A stretch of DNA of 64,000 bases from Ornithinicoccus sp045032955 (GTDB taxonomy: Bacteria > Actinomycetota > Actinomycetes > Actinomycetales > Dermatophilaceae): positions 214,472-278,471 of the forward strand of contig NZ_JBJFZU010000006.1 of assembly GCF_045032955.1 (NCBI RefSeq), in the 5' to 3' direction. Each line of letters opens with the position of its first letter. The stretch's first letter is position 1. The notes under the pieces were generated by a model that was given only the letters and a program-made list of their open reading frames with translations, did no database searches and was not told where the DNA came from. Position numbers and translations under genes: made by a program. Shown piece by piece: positions 50,049-59,378 of this stretch.

Positions 50049-51011
50049 TCACAGGCTCTCGGCGACCGACCTCAGGTAGGCCGCGAGCGCCCGGGGCGCG
50101 GACCGCGGCGCCAACTGCTCGACGGCCGCGTTGTAGTTGGTGTTCGTGTTGACGTCGTAGGTCAGGATCCGGCCGTCCACCGACTCGATGAACTCGATCC
50201 CGCAGACCTCGAGGTCGTTGTCCCGCGCGAAGGCCAGGTATGCCTCGATGATCGGGTGGTCGAACCCCTGGCGCAGCGAGAAGAGCTGCTGTCCGATCTC
50301 CGGTGCCACGGTGGCCCCGGGCGGCATCACCGGTCGACCGGTCTCGGGGTCGATCGCACAGGCGTCGGCCGGGCAGAGCTGGAACCCGCCGCGGGCGGTG
50401 TCGGCCTCGATGGCGTAGATGAACTCACCCCCGACGATCTCGACGCGGGTGATGCTCGGGCGGGCCGGTTGCACGTACTCCTGGATGAGGGTGATCCCGT
50501 CCTGCGGCTCCTCGAACTCGTCGGAGTCGACGTACCGGCGCAGCTCGGCGTGGCTGTCGAACTTGCGCACCCCGAGCCCCTTACCGCCCTGGTTGTGCTT
50601 GGTCACGAAGGGCGCCGGGACGGAGTCTGCGGCGACGGCCACGTGCTGGCGACCGACGGCGGCGACAGTGTGCGGGGTGTCGATGCCGGCCGCCCGCAGG
50701 CGCGCGAGCTGGTCGACCTTGCTCATCTCCAGCTCCAGGACCTGTCGGCCGTTGACCGTGCGACGTCCGTACGACTCAAGCCAGGACAGCACCGCCCGGC
50801 TGTAGTCCTTGGACAGGTCGTGCCCCCGGGTGTGCGAGGAGGCGCTGATCCGTGACCAGAAGACCCCTTCGGGCGGTGCCGAGCCCAGGTCGAGCACCCC
50901 GTCGGTGAGCAGCCACTCCTCGACGTGCAGACCTTCGGCGGCCAGCGCCTCAGCGAACGGCGGGAACCACTCGGGGTTCTCGTGCAGCGCATAGATCGTG
51001 GGGGTGGTCAT
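50049..51011 (-). CDS. ATP-grasp ligase (RimK/glutathione-synthase-like)
   Basis: 320 residues. FVTKHNQGGKGLGVRKF is the ATP-grasp lysine/glycine loop, ITLIQEYVQPARPSITRVEIVGGEF follows, and LEVCGIEFIESVDGRILTYDVNTNTNYN is the metal site. Such enzymes ligate an amino acid or peptide to a carboxylate; the partner is unknown. It is 64 bp from the SNF2 gene on the same strand. TAGGGT ends 8 nt before ATG 51011. Confidence 0.87.
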   Translation of the reverse strand: MTTPTIYALHENPEWFPPFAEALAAEGLHVEEWLLTDGVLDLGSAPPEGVFWSRISASSHTRGHDLSKDYSRAVLSWLESYGRRTVNGRQVLELEMSKVDQLARLRAAGIDTPHTVAAVGRQHVAVAADSVPAPFVTKHNQGGKGLGVRKFDSHAELRRYVDSDEFEEPQDGITLIQEYVQPARPSITRVEIVGGEFIYAIEADTARGGFQLCPADACAIDPETGRPVMPPGATVAPEIGQQLFSLRQGFDHPIIEAYLAFARDNDLEVCGIEFIESVDGRILTYDVNTNTNYNAAVEQLAPRSAPRALAAYLRSVAESL

Positions 51012-51075
51012 ACCTGCCCACCCTACGTTCCTGGCCCCGGGTCGACCCTGTGGCCCGTCGGCGGCACAGGGTCGC

Positions 51076-53235
51076 TCAGGACCCGAGGAACGAGCTGCTG
51101 ACCCGTTCCTCCAGGGCGTCCTCGAGCAGCGTGACGAGCGCCTCGAGCTGCACGTCGGCGGAGTCGGGGATCTCGTCGTCAGCGCCGTCGAGCGCCCGCG
51201 CGGCGAGGCCCGCCTTGCTGTCGATGAGCTCGGCGATCCTGGAGTCGAGGGTCTGCGCGGCGATGATCCGCCAGGCGGTGACCGGCTCCTCCTGGCCGAT
51301 GCGGTGGATGCGGTCGATGGCCTGGGTCTGCTCGGCATCGGTCCACGACAGCTCCGCCAGCACCATGTTGGAGGCGACCTGGAGGTTGATGCCGACGCCT
51401 GCGGCCGTCAGCGAGCAGACGACGACGGCGACGTCCGGGTCGTGGGTGAACGCGTCGATCTGCTTCTGCCGGGCCGAGGCGCTCTGGTCGCCGCGGATGG
51501 AGGCATACCGGATGCCGCGCTGGGCGAACGTCGCCTCGGCGGTGTCCATGACATCGATGTGCTTGGCGAAGAAGACGACCTTGCCTGCGCTGCGGGCGAG
51601 CTGCGCGGCGTAGTCGGCCGCCAGGCCGGCCTTCGCCTGCCCGATGCGTCGCATCATGGTGAAGACGTTCTCCTCGGAGGCCTTGGCGGCCTTGCTCGCC
51701 CGTTCCCGGGCGGCCACCTGGCGCACCAGGTCGCGATCGATGCCGTCGCCGGCTCGTTCGGGACGTGCCTCCAGCGCCCGCTCGTAGCGGGTGACGAGAC
51801 GACGGGCCAGGCTCTGCTCGGCGGCGCGGATGGATCGGCCGGCCTCGCCGTCGATCTCGACGGGGACGTCGGCAACCCGGCGGGCCGGCAGGTCGGTGGC
51901 AACGTCCACCTTGCGGCGCCGCACGATGCCCCGGTTGATGACGGCCGCGCGGGCGGCGGCGGAGAAGCCGCGGTCGGCCGGGGTCAGGCCGATCTCCTCG
52001 AGCGCCTCCATCAGCTCGCCGACCGGCTTCGCCTCGTCGATCCAGCCGAGGAACTGCCAGATCGCCGTGAAGTCCTCGATGTCGTTGATCAGCGGCGTGC
52101 CGGTGAGCGCCATCAGCAGCGGGTCACCGACCCGGGTGCGGATGCGACGGGAGAGCTGCAGGACGTGCTGGGACCGCTGCGACTTCCGGTTCTTGATGTA
52201 GTGCGCCTCGTCGACCACCATCCCGCGCAGACCCAGGTCGCCGAGCCAGCCCACGTGCCGGTCGAGCACCTCGTAGTTGACGATGATGATGTCGGCGAAG
52301 CCGTCGATCGTGTCGCCGTCCCCGTGGACCACCGTCGCGGGGTGGTTCGGCGTCCACAGCTCGGCCTCGCGCGCCCAGTTCATCTTCACGACGTTGGGCA
52401 CGACGACGAGCAGGGGGTAGGCGTTCGCCGCCTTGGCGGCCAGCAGGGCCTGCGCGGTCTTGCCCAGACCGGGCTCGTCGGCGAGCAGGAACGTCCGGTG
52501 GCCCTCGGCCGCTGCCGCGACCATCTTCGCCTGGTGCGGCATCACGTCCAGCCGCCCGCCCGCCCGGGTGGCGCGCGGCGCCGGCAGGTCCATGCAGGAC
52601 AGTGAGCCGCCGGCCTCGAAGGACCTCAGCAGCGGCTGGATGAGCTCCCACCCGGCGAGCCTGCGGGGTGCCGCGGTGAGCTTGGCGACGGCGGAGAAGT
52701 CGGGTGCCAGGAAGGGGTTGGCGAGCTGTCGGGACACCACCGACTGGGGCACCACCTGGCGCTGGTCGGCCGGTGTGGGCTCGACGGGCACGGGCTCCTG
52801 GACGGGCTCGTCCGGCACCTCGATGCCGGCCGCCTCCAGGAGCTCACGGCGCAGCGCACGCGCCCGGTCGGAGATGACCGCGTCGTCAGCGAGGAGTCCC
52901 AGCAGCGAGGTGTCACGGGCGGCGGTCGTGGCCAGGATGGTGGCGATACCGTCCAGCCGCTTCAGCTCCTCGACGCGGCGGGCTCCGGGCTTCGTCTCGT
53001 CCGCCTTGACCCGGGCACGTTCCTCACGCATCAGGAGGGCGACCACCTGGAACTTCGTCCGGGTCGCCGGCACCGTCCGTCCACGCTGGACCGTGGACTC
53101 GACCTCGCGGACGACCTGGGCCAGCACCGGGATGATGCCGTCGTTGTCATGACGGGGTCGCCGCTGGGTGCGCGTGCGTGCGCCGTTCTGACGCTGGGCT
53201 CCTCGAGCCACGGGCTCCTCCTCGGAAACGATCAT
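51076..53235 (-). CDS. SNF2-family DNA/RNA translocase
   Basis: 719 residues. A helical N-terminal region (~200 residues, no known domain) precedes an SNF2 ATPase: Walker A DEPGLGKTAQALLAA, DEAH box MVVDEAHYIKNRKS, ALTGTPLIND and the C-terminal SWTDAEQTQAIDRIHRIGQEEPVTAWRI. The compact single-protein form is seen in phage-, plasmid- and defence-linked loci as well as chromosomes. It lies 211 bp downstream of pnkp; that gap holds TACGCT and TACTGT hexamers that could be its own promoter. Confidence 0.93.
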   Translation of the reverse strand: MIVSEEEPVARGAQRQNGARTRTQRRPRHDNDGIIPVLAQVVREVESTVQRGRTVPATRTKFQVVALLMREERARVKADETKPGARRVEELKRLDGIATILATTAARDTSLLGLLADDAVISDRARALRRELLEAAGIEVPDEPVQEPVPVEPTPADQRQVVPQSVVSRQLANPFLAPDFSAVAKLTAAPRRLAGWELIQPLLRSFEAGGSLSCMDLPAPRATRAGGRLDVMPHQAKMVAAAAEGHRTFLLADEPGLGKTAQALLAAKAANAYPLLVVVPNVVKMNWAREAELWTPNHPATVVHGDGDTIDGFADIIIVNYEVLDRHVGWLGDLGLRGMVVDEAHYIKNRKSQRSQHVLQLSRRIRTRVGDPLLMALTGTPLINDIEDFTAIWQFLGWIDEAKPVGELMEALEEIGLTPADRGFSAAARAAVINRGIVRRRKVDVATDLPARRVADVPVEIDGEAGRSIRAAEQSLARRLVTRYERALEARPERAGDGIDRDLVRQVAARERASKAAKASEENVFTMMRRIGQAKAGLAADYAAQLARSAGKVVFFAKHIDVMDTAEATFAQRGIRYASIRGDQSASARQKQIDAFTHDPDVAVVVCSLTAAGVGINLQVASNMVLAELSWTDAEQTQAIDRIHRIGQEEPVTAWRIIAAQTLDSRIAELIDSKAGLAARALDGADDEIPDSADVQLEALVTLLEDALEERVSSSFLGS

Positions 53236-53446
53236 GCATTCACCGGCGACGGGACGGAGCCGGCACCGCAGCCGCGGCGGCCGACGGACGCCCGGGCGGT
53301 CACGGCTGGAGGCCGCCCCCCGGGTGCAGACTGGTCCAGCGGATCTTCACGAGATCGACGCGACGAACGGGACCAACCACAATGACAGTACCCAGCGTAC
53401 CGCGTGCCGGCGGTGCTCGGCGCACGGCTCGCAGAGGCGCGCGTCG

Positions 53447-55969
53447 TCAGAGCCTGGGGTCGACGGGCTCGGACTCGAGGGCCAGGACGGCGAAGACCGA
53501 CTGGTGCACCTTCCAGAGGGGCGCCTGGTCGACGACGTCGGTGAGCGCTTCCAGCCCCAACCCGTGCTCGCGTCGGGCCAGCTGTCGCTTCCGGCCGAGG
53601 TTCCGGTCGCGGAGCAGCGGCAGCGAGTCCGTGTAGTCGGGCCCGTACACGATGCGCAGGTACTCCCGTCCCCGCACCTTGAGGCCGGGCTGGACCGAGG
53701 CGTCGGTGAGGTGGGCCGGCTTGACGACCATCCCCTCTCCCCCGCCCGCCGTCAGCTCCTCCCACCACCGGGTCGCGGCATCGCGGTCCTGACCGGAGGC
53801 GAGGTCGACGAAGCGGTGGCGGGTCGGCGTGATGAGGTCGCCGCGCAGGGCGGCGAGCGCGCGAAGGTGCCACTCGTGGGGACGGGTCACCGCCAGCGCT
53901 TGCCCTTCAGCGGCGAGGACCTGGAAGGGAGCCAGCGTGACGCCGCCCAGGCCCTGGGCCGGGGAGACGTGGGCGGCGTAGGCGGCCCGGAACTTCTCGG
54001 CGTTGGCGAGGCGACGTCCGGTGTCGCGGGTCAGGTCGCCGACGTCCAGGCCACGCGCGGCAGCGCTCTCCAGGAGCCTGAGGGCCTCAGGCAAGGCGTG
54101 GCTCGCGGCCGCCCCGACGGAGGCGTACTGGGTCTGGATGAGGTCCAGCGCCTTGACAGACCACGGGAGCAGCTCGCAGTCGAGGGCCACCCAGTCCGTC
54201 TCCAACGACTCGAACAACGGCACGACCGCGTGCCGGAGACGGTCGAGCAGCTCACCGCTGCCGGGGAAGAACGGGCGGCCGGTGCGGGTGTAGATCGCGC
54301 CGCTGGTGCCGTCACCCACGCCGAAGCGCCGCTCGGCGGTCTCGGCGTCCCGGGCGACGACCGCGATGGCGCGCGAGCCCATGTGCTTCTCCTCGCACAC
54401 CACCCGCGTGACGCCCCACCCGGCATACTCCTCGAAGGCCTGCTCCGGGTGCTCCAGGAAACCTTCCCTCGACGAGGTGGCGACCGGCGACATGGTGGGC
54501 GGCAGGTAGATCAGCCACCGCGGGTCGACGGCGAACCGGCTCATCACCTCCAGGGCGGCAGCAGCGTTCTCCTCCGGGACCTTGACCTTGCCGGCGTGCG
54601 TGGTCTGCAGCCACCGGGTGCCGGCCACGTCGTCGATGCGCAGCACCGAGGGCTCCCGGTCGCGGACCGCCGGGGCGAGCGGTCGGACCGGCTCGTACCA
54701 CTCCTGCTCCGCCGGGACCGACACGACCTCCCGTTCTGGATAGCGCAGCGCGGTGAGCTCGCCACCGAAGACGACGCCGGTGTCCAGGCAGATGGTGTTG
54801 TTGACCCACTCCGCCGTGGGGACCGGGGTATGCCCGTAGACGACCGTGGCGCGGCCGCGGTACTCCTGCGCCCAGGGGTAGCGCACGGGTAGCCCGAACT
54901 CGTCGGTCTCCCCGGTGGTGTCGCCGTAGAGGGCGAACGCGCGGACCCGCCCGGAGGAGCGGCCGTGGTATGCCTCCTTCAACCCGGCGTGGGCGACGAC
55001 CAGCCGTCCGTCGTCGAGGACGTAGTGGCTGATGAGCCCGTCCAGGAAGGCCTGGGTACGGGACCGGAACTCCGCAGGCTCCTGCTCCAGCTGGGCGAGG
55101 GACTCGGCCAGCCCGTGCGAGACGGTGACCTTCGAGCCACGCAGGGCCCGCAGCAGCTTGGCCTCGTGGTTGCCGGACACGCAGAGCGCGTCGCCGGACG
55201 CCACCATGCCCATGACCAGACGCAGCACACCGACCGTGTCCGGTCCCCGGTCCACCAGGTCACCGACGAAGACGGCCTGCCGCCCCTCCGGGTGGGACGC
55301 GCCGACGGCGACGCCGGTCTCGTCCAGGGCCAGGGTCCACCCCAGCCGGGAGAGCAGTGTCCGCAGCTCGGAGGCGCAGCCGTGGACGTCGCCGATGACG
55401 TCGAAGGGGCCGTGCAGCTCGGTCCGGTCGTTCCACGGGCGCTCGCGCACGATCCGCGCCGCGTCGATCTGCTCGCTCCCACGCAGGACGTGGACCCGGC
55501 GGAAGCCCTCCTTGGTCAGCTTGCCCAGGGACCGCTGCAGGTCCCGGTGCTGCCGGGTGACGACGTGACGGCCGAAGTCACGATCCGGGCGTGCCTCGTT
55601 GCGTTGGGCCGCCACCGTCTCGGGCAAGTCCAGCACGAGCGCGTCCACCAGGACGTCCTGACTCTTGGCGAGGCTGACGAGCGCGGCGCGCGCGCCTCGT
55701 TGCACGTTCGTGGCGTCGACCACCGTGAGCAGACCGCGACGCAACCGCGTTCCGACGATGTAGTGCAGCACGTCGAAGGCGTCGGGCGTGGCCGTCTGGT
55801 CGTTCTCGTCGTCGGCGACCAGACCCCGGCAGAAGTCGCTGGAGAGGACCTCGGTCGGTGCGAAATGGGTGCGGGCGAATGTCGACTTGCCGCTGCCCGA
55901 GACACCGACCAGGACGACCAGGCCCATGGCCGGGACGGTGATCGGACGCTCCTGCGCGACCTCAGTCAT
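53447..55969 (-). CDS. pnkp: Polynucleotide kinase-phosphatase Pnkp (RNA repair)
   Basis: 840 residues, the three-domain bacterial Pnkp. Kinase: GVSGSGKST (22-30). Binuclear metallophosphatase: GDVHGC (193-198), GDLVDRGP (236-243), GNHE (266-269). Adenylyltransferase/ligase: CEEKHMGSRA with the nucleotide-accepting Lys at about 528. It heals 5'-OH and 2',3'-cyclic-phosphate ends and seals RNA breaks together with Hen1. ATG 55969 overlaps the hen1 3' end by 8 bp. All catalytic motifs are intact. Confidence 0.96.
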   Translation of the reverse strand: MTEVAQERPITVPAMGLVVLVGVSGSGKSTFARTHFAPTEVLSSDFCRGLVADDENDQTATPDAFDVLHYIVGTRLRRGLLTVVDATNVQRGARAALVSLAKSQDVLVDALVLDLPETVAAQRNEARPDRDFGRHVVTRQHRDLQRSLGKLTKEGFRRVHVLRGSEQIDAARIVRERPWNDRTELHGPFDVIGDVHGCASELRTLLSRLGWTLALDETGVAVGASHPEGRQAVFVGDLVDRGPDTVGVLRLVMGMVASGDALCVSGNHEAKLLRALRGSKVTVSHGLAESLAQLEQEPAEFRSRTQAFLDGLISHYVLDDGRLVVAHAGLKEAYHGRSSGRVRAFALYGDTTGETDEFGLPVRYPWAQEYRGRATVVYGHTPVPTAEWVNNTICLDTGVVFGGELTALRYPEREVVSVPAEQEWYEPVRPLAPAVRDREPSVLRIDDVAGTRWLQTTHAGKVKVPEENAAAALEVMSRFAVDPRWLIYLPPTMSPVATSSREGFLEHPEQAFEEYAGWGVTRVVCEEKHMGSRAIAVVARDAETAERRFGVGDGTSGAIYTRTGRPFFPGSGELLDRLRHAVVPLFESLETDWVALDCELLPWSVKALDLIQTQYASVGAAASHALPEALRLLESAAARGLDVGDLTRDTGRRLANAEKFRAAYAAHVSPAQGLGGVTLAPFQVLAAEGQALAVTRPHEWHLRALAALRGDLITPTRHRFVDLASGQDRDAATRWWEELTAGGGEGMVVKPAHLTDASVQPGLKVRGREYLRIVYGPDYTDSLPLLRDRNLGRKRQLARREHGLGLEALTDVVDQAPLWKVHQSVFAVLALESEPVDPRL

Positions 55970-57371
55970 CCTGCTTCTCCTTCCGGGTGAAGAGGGCCAT
56001 CTGGGTGGGCTGACCGTGGTCGGTGTCGCTCTCGCCGATGCCGCGCTGCTCCACGGCGTAGCCGTAGGTGGAGGCCACGCGCTGGGTCCAGTCGGAGAAC
56101 TCGCCACGGGTCCACTCGAAACGATGGTCCGGGTGGCGTGGGCCGTCGAGCTCGTCGTACAGGATGTTGTACTCGCTGTTGGGGGTCGTCACGACGACCA
56201 GGTCGGGCCGGGCGGTGCCCCAGACCACCCGCTCCACCGCCTCCAGCCGGGAGGGGTCGACGTGCTCGACGACCTCCATCAGGACGGCGGCGTCGAAGCC
56301 GCCGAACCGGTCGTCCTCATAGGTGAGAGCGCCCTGGAACAGGTGGACGCGCTCTGCCTGACGCTCACTCATCTGCTCCAGCCGGACACGCGCGGCGGCC
56401 TGCTGAACGGACCGCGCCGACACGTCGGCGCCTGCCACCCGGGTGAAGGCCGACGTCCCGACGAGGCGCTCCAGGAACTGCCCGGAGCCACAGCCGAGGT
56501 CGATGACCGACCGCACCTGCGCATCGAGCAGAACCTGGTGGACAGCGGCATGACGCTGCGCGTTGAGCGGGACGCGCTTCTCGTCCGGCTGCCGTACCTC
56601 TTCCTCCGCCGCCGGCTCCACCTCGTCCAGGTCGTCGCCGAGCTCGGCCAGGCGCGCCAGCGCCACCCGGCGCAGGGCACCGGCACGTCCGAGGTAACGG
56701 CGGGTGATCAGGTCCCGCTCCGGGTGGGTCGGCAGCCAGCCCTCCCCGGAGCGCATCAGCTTGTCGACCTCGTCGGGTCCCTGCCAGTAGTGCTTGGACT
56801 CGTCCAGCACCGGCAGCAGGACGTGCAGCTGGTTCAGCGCGTCGGCCAGGCGCACGGTGCCGGTGATGCGCAGCCGGACGTACCGTGAGTCGCCCCACTC
56901 GGGGAAGGTGTCGTCCAGCGGGAGGGCCTCGGCCTCGACGGTCCATCCCAGGGGTTCGAAGAAGCGGTGCGCGATGCCCGGTCCCCCACGGCACGGCAGC
57001 ACCGGGATGGTGACCTCGAGCGGGATCGGCGTGTCCGCCAGGTCCTGGCGGGAGTCGCAGCGCCCGCTGCGAGCGGTGCTGAAGACCTGCCCCATCGACA
57101 CGGCGAACAAGGAGGAGGCGGCATACGGACGGTCGTTGACGTACTGCGCCAGGCTGAAGTCCGGGGAGCCCTTCCTGCGGGAGCGTGCGAGACGGACCGG
57201 GTCGACCTCGAGCATGAGGGCGGCGGTGCACCTCTCCTCGCTCGCCTCGGGGTAGAAGACCGTGGCGGTGCCGAACGACTGGTCGAAACGTTGGACGCGG
57301 TCGGGGTGCTTGTGCAGCAGGTAACCCAGATCGGTCGCCGGCCGGTGCGTCGTCGCCACGGTCAGGAGCAT
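55962..57371 (-). CDS. hen1: 3'-terminal RNA ribose 2'-O-methyltransferase Hen1
   Basis: 469 residues. N-terminal MLLTVATTHRPATDLGYLLH is the Hen1-N domain that activates Pnkp ligase. The C-terminal methyltransferase has the SAM motif DLGCGSG (291-297) and metal ligands E366, E369, H370 (EVVEH) and H416 (PDHRFEW). Methylating the 2'-OH before sealing makes the repaired RNA resistant to recutting. Start ATG 57371 fits the family N-terminus and lies 6 nt after CAGACT; an in-frame start 51 nt upstream is rejected. Confidence 0.96.
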   Translation of the reverse strand: MLLTVATTHRPATDLGYLLHKHPDRVQRFDQSFGTATVFYPEASEERCTAALMLEVDPVRLARSRRKGSPDFSLAQYVNDRPYAASSLFAVSMGQVFSTARSGRCDSRQDLADTPIPLEVTIPVLPCRGGPGIAHRFFEPLGWTVEAEALPLDDTFPEWGDSRYVRLRITGTVRLADALNQLHVLLPVLDESKHYWQGPDEVDKLMRSGEGWLPTHPERDLITRRYLGRAGALRRVALARLAELGDDLDEVEPAAEEEVRQPDEKRVPLNAQRHAAVHQVLLDAQVRSVIDLGCGSGQFLERLVGTSAFTRVAGADVSARSVQQAAARVRLEQMSERQAERVHLFQGALTYEDDRFGGFDAAVLMEVVEHVDPSRLEAVERVVWGTARPDLVVVTTPNSEYNILYDELDGPRHPDHRFEWTRGEFSDWTQRVASTYGYAVEQRGIGESDTDHGQPTQMALFTRKEKQDD

Positions 57372-57417
57372 CCGCCCAGTCTGCACGAGCACCGGCCGGT
57401 CCACCATCAGCCGGTAT

Positions 57418-57455
57418 GTCATCTCTCGGCCTGCACGAACAGGCCGAGAGATGAC
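57418..57455 (-). terminator. Hairpin terminator between the NCS1 permease and hen1
   Basis: A perfect 15-bp stem GTCATCTCTCGGCCT (57418-57432) / AGGCCGAGAGATGAC (57441-57455) with an 8-nt loop. It lies 17 bp past the permease stop, so the Pnkp-Hen1 cassette is transcriptionally separate from the permease. Confidence 0.85.
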
Positions 57456-57472
57456 GTGGCGGCTGTCGGTCG

Positions 57473-59215
57473 CTAGCCGGCGTGCTGCGCCAGGACGTCC
57501 TTGGCGTGCGCCTTCCGGCGACGCAGCTCCCAGTAGGCGGTGACGAAGTAGATGACGGTTCCCACGGACGCGACCCAGTAGAACAGCGCCTGCCGGGACT
57601 CGTAGGCCGAGACGTCCGGGCTGGACAGGAGCACGACCAGGGCCATCGCGAATACCGCGACGAGGTCCACGATCCAGACGACCCTGAGGACACGGCTGAG
57701 CGTGCTGCGGTCCTGGGTATCGACATCGGGGGCGGCCTGCGTCTCATGATAGGCCTGCACCCGCTCGGCGAACACCCTGTCGTCGGCCTCACCTTCGGGG
57801 TAACTCTCCGCCGCGCCCATCCTCTTCGCCAGGAGGACGTAGAGGACGATGCTGAGCGCGAAGGCAGGCACGAAGGCGAAGTACACCGGCATCAGGTCGA
57901 GGGCCACCGAGGCTGCTGCCAGCCCCAGGGTGATGCCCCAGGTCAGCAGTGCGGGGGTGTTCATGACGTTCTTGTAGCGCGCCCAGAACACCGTCATGCC
58001 GAGTCGCGGCAGGATCCAGTAGGAGGCGAAGAGGATGCCGCCGATCGGCACCAGCGTGATCCCGGCATACGTCACGAAGAGCAGGTAGTTGCGATAGATG
58101 AAGGGGAAGATGCTGGCCACCAGCACGATCACGCCGATGATCAGGGTCGCCTTCTTCCGTGACAGGGAGGTGACGACCCCCTGCGCTGCCAGCCCGGAGC
58201 GGTACAGGTTGGCGTTGGCCGTGGTCCAGCCCGCGACCACCACCACGACCAGCCCGGTGTAGCTCAAGGCGGTGAACGCCACGTTTCCGGGCTCGATGTC
58301 CACAATGCTGATCTGCACGATCGTGGCTGCGGCAGCGCCCATGAACCCCGCTGAGATCCATGCCATGTAGTGGCCCAGGAACATCCCGGTGGCGGACATG
58401 TATCCGTACCAGCTCTTCTTGGCGTAGCGCAGCAGGGACATGTCGATCAGGCCGGTGTGCGCGAAGCTGTTGGCTCCCCAGGAGTACCCGATGATCCCGA
58501 GCAGCGTGATGCCCGCCGCCCCGTCGGGGGTCTCACCGGTGAACACCTCGCTCCCACCGATCTCCAGGAACCCGCTCCACCCGTCGACGACGGTGGACCC
58601 GGTGGCCGTCTGAGCGACCGCAGGGAGCATGACGAGACCGCCGACGGCGAACATGGTCATCAACCACGGCGCGCAGATGCTGGCGAACTCGGCGAGAGCG
58701 TTGAAACCGAAAGCGGCGACGAGGACGGCGACGCAACCGATGGCCGCCGCGAGGATGATGAAGCTCAGGCTCGTGGGAAAGGCCTCGGTCTGCGGCTCGA
58801 AATCGAGGACGAGGTTGAAGGCGGTGGCTGACACCGTGATCATGGCCGCGGAGATGAGCGCGAACAAGAAGGCGTTCACACCGTTGAAGAGCTTGGACGG
58901 CACCCCGCCGGCCACACGTTCCAGGTAGGTGTAGACGCTCATCCGTGTGCCCACGGCGATGGGCGCCGCCAAGAAGCGGAAGCTCAGCACCGCCAGCAGG
59001 TTGCCGATCGCCAGGCCGATGAGGACATCGACGAGGGATGCTCCCAGGATGACGAAGGTCGCACCGAAGATGAACTCTGTCCCGGCCACGTTCTCGGCGG
59101 CGTAGAGCCCCGCGAAATGTCCCGGTCGGTGCGTCTCGTGCTGGCCGGCAGGCAACTGCTCGGCGTCCATCTCCCTGATCTGTTCATCGATGTCGGTTGC
59201 AGCATCGTTGGACAT
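57473..59215 (-). CDS. NCS1-family nucleobase/allantoin-type permease
   Basis: 580 residues, about twelve membrane helices. YAAENVAGTEFIFGATFVILG, GYSWGANSFAHTGLIDMSLLRYA and AGWTTANANLYRSGLAAQGVV resemble the purine-cytosine permease (NCS1) fold. The C-terminal hydrophilic loop (residues ~470-510) is unusually long. No matching catabolic enzyme is adjacent, so the substrate is open. ATG 59215 has GGGAGGG at 6 nt. Confidence 0.87.
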   Translation of the reverse strand: MSNDAATDIDEQIREMDAEQLPAGQHETHRPGHFAGLYAAENVAGTEFIFGATFVILGASLVDVLIGLAIGNLLAVLSFRFLAAPIAVGTRMSVYTYLERVAGGVPSKLFNGVNAFLFALISAAMITVSATAFNLVLDFEPQTEAFPTSLSFIILAAAIGCVAVLVAAFGFNALAEFASICAPWLMTMFAVGGLVMLPAVAQTATGSTVVDGWSGFLEIGGSEVFTGETPDGAAGITLLGIIGYSWGANSFAHTGLIDMSLLRYAKKSWYGYMSATGMFLGHYMAWISAGFMGAAAATIVQISIVDIEPGNVAFTALSYTGLVVVVVAGWTTANANLYRSGLAAQGVVTSLSRKKATLIIGVIVLVASIFPFIYRNYLLFVTYAGITLVPIGGILFASYWILPRLGMTVFWARYKNVMNTPALLTWGITLGLAAASVALDLMPVYFAFVPAFALSIVLYVLLAKRMGAAESYPEGEADDRVFAERVQAYHETQAAPDVDTQDRSTLSRVLRVVWIVDLVAVFAMALVVLLSSPDVSAYESRQALFYWVASVGTVIYFVTAYWELRRRKAHAKDVLAQHAG

Positions 59216-59378
59216 CTTCGTCCCTCCCCAGATGAGTTCTCCACAGCGTCGAACACATCAGGTATGGACGACCTGGTGAGGGTTACACGCGGTCGTGGGA
59301 CCAGCAACCTGGTTCGTCGGGTTCGCGCCACCGGCGTGGTGTGGTTCGGTTACCGGCCCGACCTGTGACGGGAGTGCC

